NCBI GenBank assembly: GCA_034769895.1
Contig: CM068367.1
Location: 315,145,986 to 315,209,985 of the forward strand
Source of the DNA: Magicicada septendecula
Taxonomy: Eukaryota > Arthropoda > Insecta > Hemiptera > Cicadidae
Direction: 5' to 3'
DNA: 64,000 nt
A program made the position numbers and the translations under genes. Positions 60,676 to 64,000 of the stretch are shown one piece after another (the stretch's first letter is position 1; each line of letters opens with the position of its first letter). A model generated the notes under the pieces. The model made no database searches. It was not told where the DNA came from and worked only from the letters and a program-made list of their open reading frames with translations.

Positions 60676-62030
60676 TCACTCTGAATTACAATGAACTATC
60701 AGATACATCTCCAAGTTTTCCATTGTCATGGAATGCCGCTGGTCAGAGAGGATGTTTTTGTATACAGAAAATGACCTCTCCACATCACAGGAAGTTGCTG
60801 GTGCAAATTTAAGTAGATTAAATTTTTCAGGAGAGATATCGTCTGGAGGATTCTCTTCTTCGCCGCTGAGGATCTTGCACACTGCAGTCATTGTCGAGAA
60901 GCCAGGGTTTCTCTCCATAACAGACTCAAATTTCTTCATTACTTCTATTCCAACAGTCCCTTCAACAGCACTTAACTTGGATTTCACATCTTCCACAATG
61001 TCCAATGATTTCTTCAAAGGCATGCCACGAGTTTCTAATTTTAAAATACTGTCAGCAATGAATCCAAAATTGCTTTGGATATAAGCTAATTGGCACTGTA
61101 CTTCAGAATCACTGAAGGCACTTTGGGCGTCTCTCACTGAAACTGCTGATTTACCTGGAAACGAATCTATCACAGACTTCACATTTTTAAAATGTTCACT
61201 ATAAAAGCAGGCAGCTTCGATCCACGTACCCCACCTAGTCAGGACAGGTTCAGGGGGCAATTTCACATTTGGCAATTGTTCTCTGTAGTGCAACACACGG
61301 GGGGCTTTAACGAATACTTTCTTGGTGTTTGAAATAATGCTGTTCACTTGTGGATATTTACTTCTCACTTCTTCGGCGACACGTTGCAGTCCATGGATCA
61401 TATTGACACGTGACGATTTCACGTTGACAGGTGAAATGGATCATATTTTGATAGAACACACGTAAAGCAGTTCCCGCCTTTAGCATGTACGCTGCAGCAT
61501 CAGAATAAAGAACAAGAACTTTATCTTCTTGAACGCCTTCAGGCCACAACACTTTTAAGTCCATCATTCACAAAACGAGCAACTGTTGCATGATTTGTGT
61601 GTTCCAACACTTTCGAAGAAATCAGACAAGGTGTAGGGGATTCTTCTCCATCCAGCTTACCAATCACAAGGTTGGCAACATAGCGCCCTTTCACATCCGT
61701 AGTTTCATCGACAGCGATCCACATATAGTTGCTGCCTATATGACGTCGCACGTATGCCAGCGCTTCCTCATAACACAAATGCAGGTAGTTTTTTCGGAGC
61801 GTAGAATCGTTAGGTATCTGCCTCCCGCAATACTTCTCTAAAAATGCGCGATATTTAGGTACCTGGAGTTTGTACCACGGGATATTTGCAGCAACCATAG
61901 CAGTACACATGTCATAGAAGAATTCATTCCTTGCACTTGAAGACTGTTGCATTTGAGATAGAAGGACTTGCTTTTTAGATGTTTGTAGTGCTTTATTCCT
62001 AGTATGCAGGGCACTGCACATGTTGTTCAA
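60676..62030 (-). pseudogene. hAT-superfamily transposase (CGGBP1-like lineage), two frameshifts
   Basis: Three minus-strand pieces in different frames: 62030-61539, 61567-61358 and 61422-60676. Motifs are FLEKYCGRQIPNDSTLRKNY, WIAVDETTDVKGRYVANLVI (first catalytic Asp region), VLVLYSDAAAYMLKAG (second Asp region), PEPVLTRWGTWIEAA (RW motif), and the C-terminal dimerisation segment APATSCDVERSFSVYKNILS. This is the hAT fold, which cuts out the element through a DDE site. The N-terminal BED zinc finger is not seen, and no inverted ends or 8-bp duplication could be assigned. Confidence 0.82.
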
Positions 62031-62086
62031 GTTGTGATTTCATTGAACATGTAATCTTCTTATTTTAACATTCATGATTCGTAATG

Positions 62087-62680
62087 GTATCCAAGTCACT
62101 TTTATATTATAGTAAATGATTACCTTGTATGCGGTCCGCCGTGTGACTTCTCAAACTTGTTTAACGTTACGCGTTTCAAGGCTTATGCCTCATCATCAGA
62201 CGTTTAAAAAACCAAAAACACACATCACACAAAACTGCGTTTGTCAAGAAATAAAATTGCAGAAACAAGCATCTTATGTGCACGTGTTGTAGGGTGCGCA
62301 CCCATTCAGGTATTGTCTGCTACTGATTGGAACTCGTTGAGCAGTCTCAAAGCAGTATCATACGGGCGGTTAGATACAAAGTTCAACTGTTCATTCAGAA
62401 CAAACTCGCGACTGCTGTCATTATTATATGCATTATAAATTTCCAGCTCCTCCAAGGCATTCATAAATCGGCCCTTGTTGCATATATGCAAAGGCATTAG
62501 ATTAGACTTAAAATCTGTATAATTGTGATTGTGTTGGGTCAGATGACGAGTGTAATTAGATTTTATATAATTGTAATTATGTGTCTTTTTTGGTAAGTGT
62601 TCACGGAAGCGTACAGTATGTAAAAACCTCTTCCGGTCTGACCTATATAGAAACTGTTACAATCATTACAAACCAGTTTA
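62087..62680 (-). mobile_element. Third Penelope-like element, 3' end, interrupted by a mariner
   Basis: The minus strand encodes KLVCNDCNSFYIGQTGRG (Cys-type GIY-YIG core, 62680-62620) and, in a shifted frame, the endonuclease C-terminus MPLHICNKGRFMNALEELEI (62497-62306, stop 62306-62308). A hammerhead-bearing tail follows, ending GGTATCCAAGTC (62087). The mariner at 62681 sits inside the endonuclease coding region, so the rest of the PLE lies beyond the window. Confidence 0.75.
62160..62207 (-). ncRNA. Hammerhead ribozyme motif in PLE tail
   Basis: On the minus strand: CTGATGA (62199-62193), T, stem II GAGGC/GCCTT around ATAA (62191-62178), GAAA (62177-62174), ACG/CGT stem III and A at 62168 as cleavage nucleotide. 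Stem I is a perfect 5-bp AACGT/ACGTT (62204-62200 with 62167-62163). All invariant positions are present; this is the best example in the window. Confidence 0.82.
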
Positions 62681-63998
62681 TGAGGTGCTATCGGAAAGTT
62701 CCCGGACTGTACTTGGCACGGCTGTTGGACGTGACTGTACAACCTGGTGTCCCAGTGTCCGATTCCGTAATACGTAACGAGTCAGTCTGCCAAGTTTCGT
62801 TGCATTGTGAGGTTGTGTTCGGTCTACGCGTTGTGTTTTGTAATCGTGTGTTAACGTTCATTTGCGAATTTTATGATGGCTGATAAATTCGAGCAACGCG
62901 CATGCATTAAGTTTTGTTTTAAACTTGGTAAATCGCCTACTGAAACTTTTGCAATGCTTCGAGAAGCTTTTGAAGAACATTCCCTACACAGAACACAGGT
63001 TTTTGAGTGGTACGCTCGTTTCAAGGCCGGCAGAATGTCACTTGATGATCACCGTTCAGGACGACCTTCCACGAGCAAAACGGATGAAAATGTTGAAAAA
63101 ATTCGACAACTCATTCACGAAGACCATCGTCAAACAATCCATGAGTTGTGTACAAGTGCCGGAATAAGCTATGGAAGCTGTCAAGAAATTCTAACTGAAA
63201 ATTTAGGCATGCGTCGTGTTGCTGCGAAATTCGTCCCTCGGCTTTTGTCTGTGGATCAGAAACAGCGCCGTGTTGATGTGTGCATTGAACTCAGAGAAAC
63301 GTCTGAAAATGACCCTACCTTCATCTCCAGGGTCATAACCGGTGATGAAAGCTGGTTTTATGGTTATGATCCAGAAACAAAACAGCAGTCATCACAGTGG
63401 AAAAGTCCACAATCACCGAGACCAAAAAAAGCACGGCAGCTCAGAAGTGCAACAAAAACCATGCTCATTGTGTTTTTCGACATCAAAGGCATTGTCCATC
63501 GCGAGTTCATGCCAGCTGGTGTTACAGTGAACTGAGATTTTTATTGTGACGTTTTGAGGCGGCTGAGACAAAATGTGCGACGAAAAAGGCCCAAATTGTG
63601 GGAAGACCAAAACTGGCTGTTGCATCACGACAATGCACCTGCTCACGTTTCACTGAAAACAACAGAGTTTTTTACCAAAAACAATATGGCCACCGTCCCA
63701 CACCCTCCATATTCACCAGATTTAGCCCCCTGTGATTTTTCTCTGTTCCCGAAAATAAAAATTCACATGAAAGGTCACCGTTTTGACACTGTAGAAGACA
63801 TTAAGAAAAAAACGTAGGAGGTACTTGACAGCCTTCAGCAAAAGACTTTTTTGACACTTTCCAGACATGGAAAAAACGCTGGATTCGTTGTATCAATTCG
63901 CAGGGAGACTACTTTGAAGGAGATGGGAGCCATTAATGGCCTAGGTAAGCAAAAAGAATTTATTAGACCTAGTCCGGGAACTTTCTGATAGCACCTCG
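62681..63998 (+). mobile_element. mariner (DD34D) transposon, complete ends, disabled gene
   Basis: Inverted ends TGAGGTGCTATCGGAAAGTT and, read inwards from the right, CGAGGTGCTATCAGAAAGTT. TA duplicated at 62679-62680 and 63999-64000. Length 1318 bp as in classical mariners. It is inserted in the Penelope-like endonuclease sequence. Confidence 0.93.
62873..63936 (+). pseudogene. mariner DD34D transposase with stops
   Basis: Starts MMADKFEQRACIKFCFKLGK, with helix-turn-helix segments (HRTQVFEWYARFKAGR and ISYGSCQEIL). Catalytic Asp 1 is in VITGDESWFYGY, Asp 2 in LLHHDNAPAHVS and Asp 3 in PYSPDLAPCDFSLFP, with 34 residues between the last two. TGA at 63533-63535 and TAG at 63815-63817 interrupt the frame, and a later frame change precedes RCINSQGDYFEGDGSH-type ending at TAA 63934-63936. 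The family is that of SETMAR-like mariners. All three catalytic residues are retained, but the copy cannot make a full protein. Confidence 0.92.
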
Positions 63999-64000
63999 TA

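Overview
The window looks like an AT-rich, repeat-laden animal genome, most probably an insect. The evidence is spliced coding exons with long introns, GT/AG junctions, several mariner-family transposons with TA target duplications, Penelope-like elements (PLEs), a tRNA-derived SINE, Ty3-type LTR elements and long dinucleotide repeats. There are no bacterial-type operons. The species cannot be told from the sequence.

Only one host gene can be supported. It is a HAD-superfamily phosphatase most like N-acylneuraminate-9-phosphatase (NANP), on the + strand, with three exons visible: 28128-28299, 48483-48718 and 49931-50188 (stop and AATAAA follow). The first exon, which should carry the DxDxT nucleophile motif, was not found. 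The 20-kb intron between the first two visible exons holds a 13.3-kb LTR retrotransposon (28884-42166), a dead mariner (46260-47716) and a PLE-like fold-back (about 47990-48310).

Layout. 1-2335: AT-rich, perhaps part of a minus-strand LTR element. 2336-8325: LTR element A, non-autonomous, with gag remnants only. 9595-10891: mariner-family DD41D element with an uninterrupted 361-codon transposase. 11704-16732: PLE with 871-nt inverted arms around an RT ORF; three later insertions lie in one arm. 17662-17754: perfect hairpin. 17985-18330 and 18939-20450: further PLE sequence with hammerhead-ribozyme motifs. 20740-21170: integrase fossil. 26044-26303: SINE with a 16-bp target duplication. 28884-42166: LTR element B (gag, then pol by an apparent -1 frameshift), with a 1.2-kb satellite-like insertion in its 3' LTR. 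About 53578-60020: a second satellite-like element, split by transposon-like element C (53812-59560). 60676-62030: hAT transposase fossil. 62087-62680: PLE 3' end with hammerhead. 62681-63998: complete but disabled DD34D mariner.

The most unusual item is element C. It is a 5.7-kb unit with terminal inverted repeats of about 320 bp and a probable 3-bp target duplication. Its decayed minus-strand coding region reads, in order, as two Cys/His zinc-binding motifs, a long conserved region, a FEN1/XPG-like nuclease module with all the expected acidic motifs, and a tesmin/TSO1-like cysteine-rich (CXC) domain. I do not recognise this as a named DNA-transposon superfamily. Also notable are hammerhead self-cleaving ribozyme cores in PLE tails, a textbook slippery heptamer immediately before the gag stop of element B, and arrays of primer-binding-site-like motifs inside the LTR ends of elements A and B.
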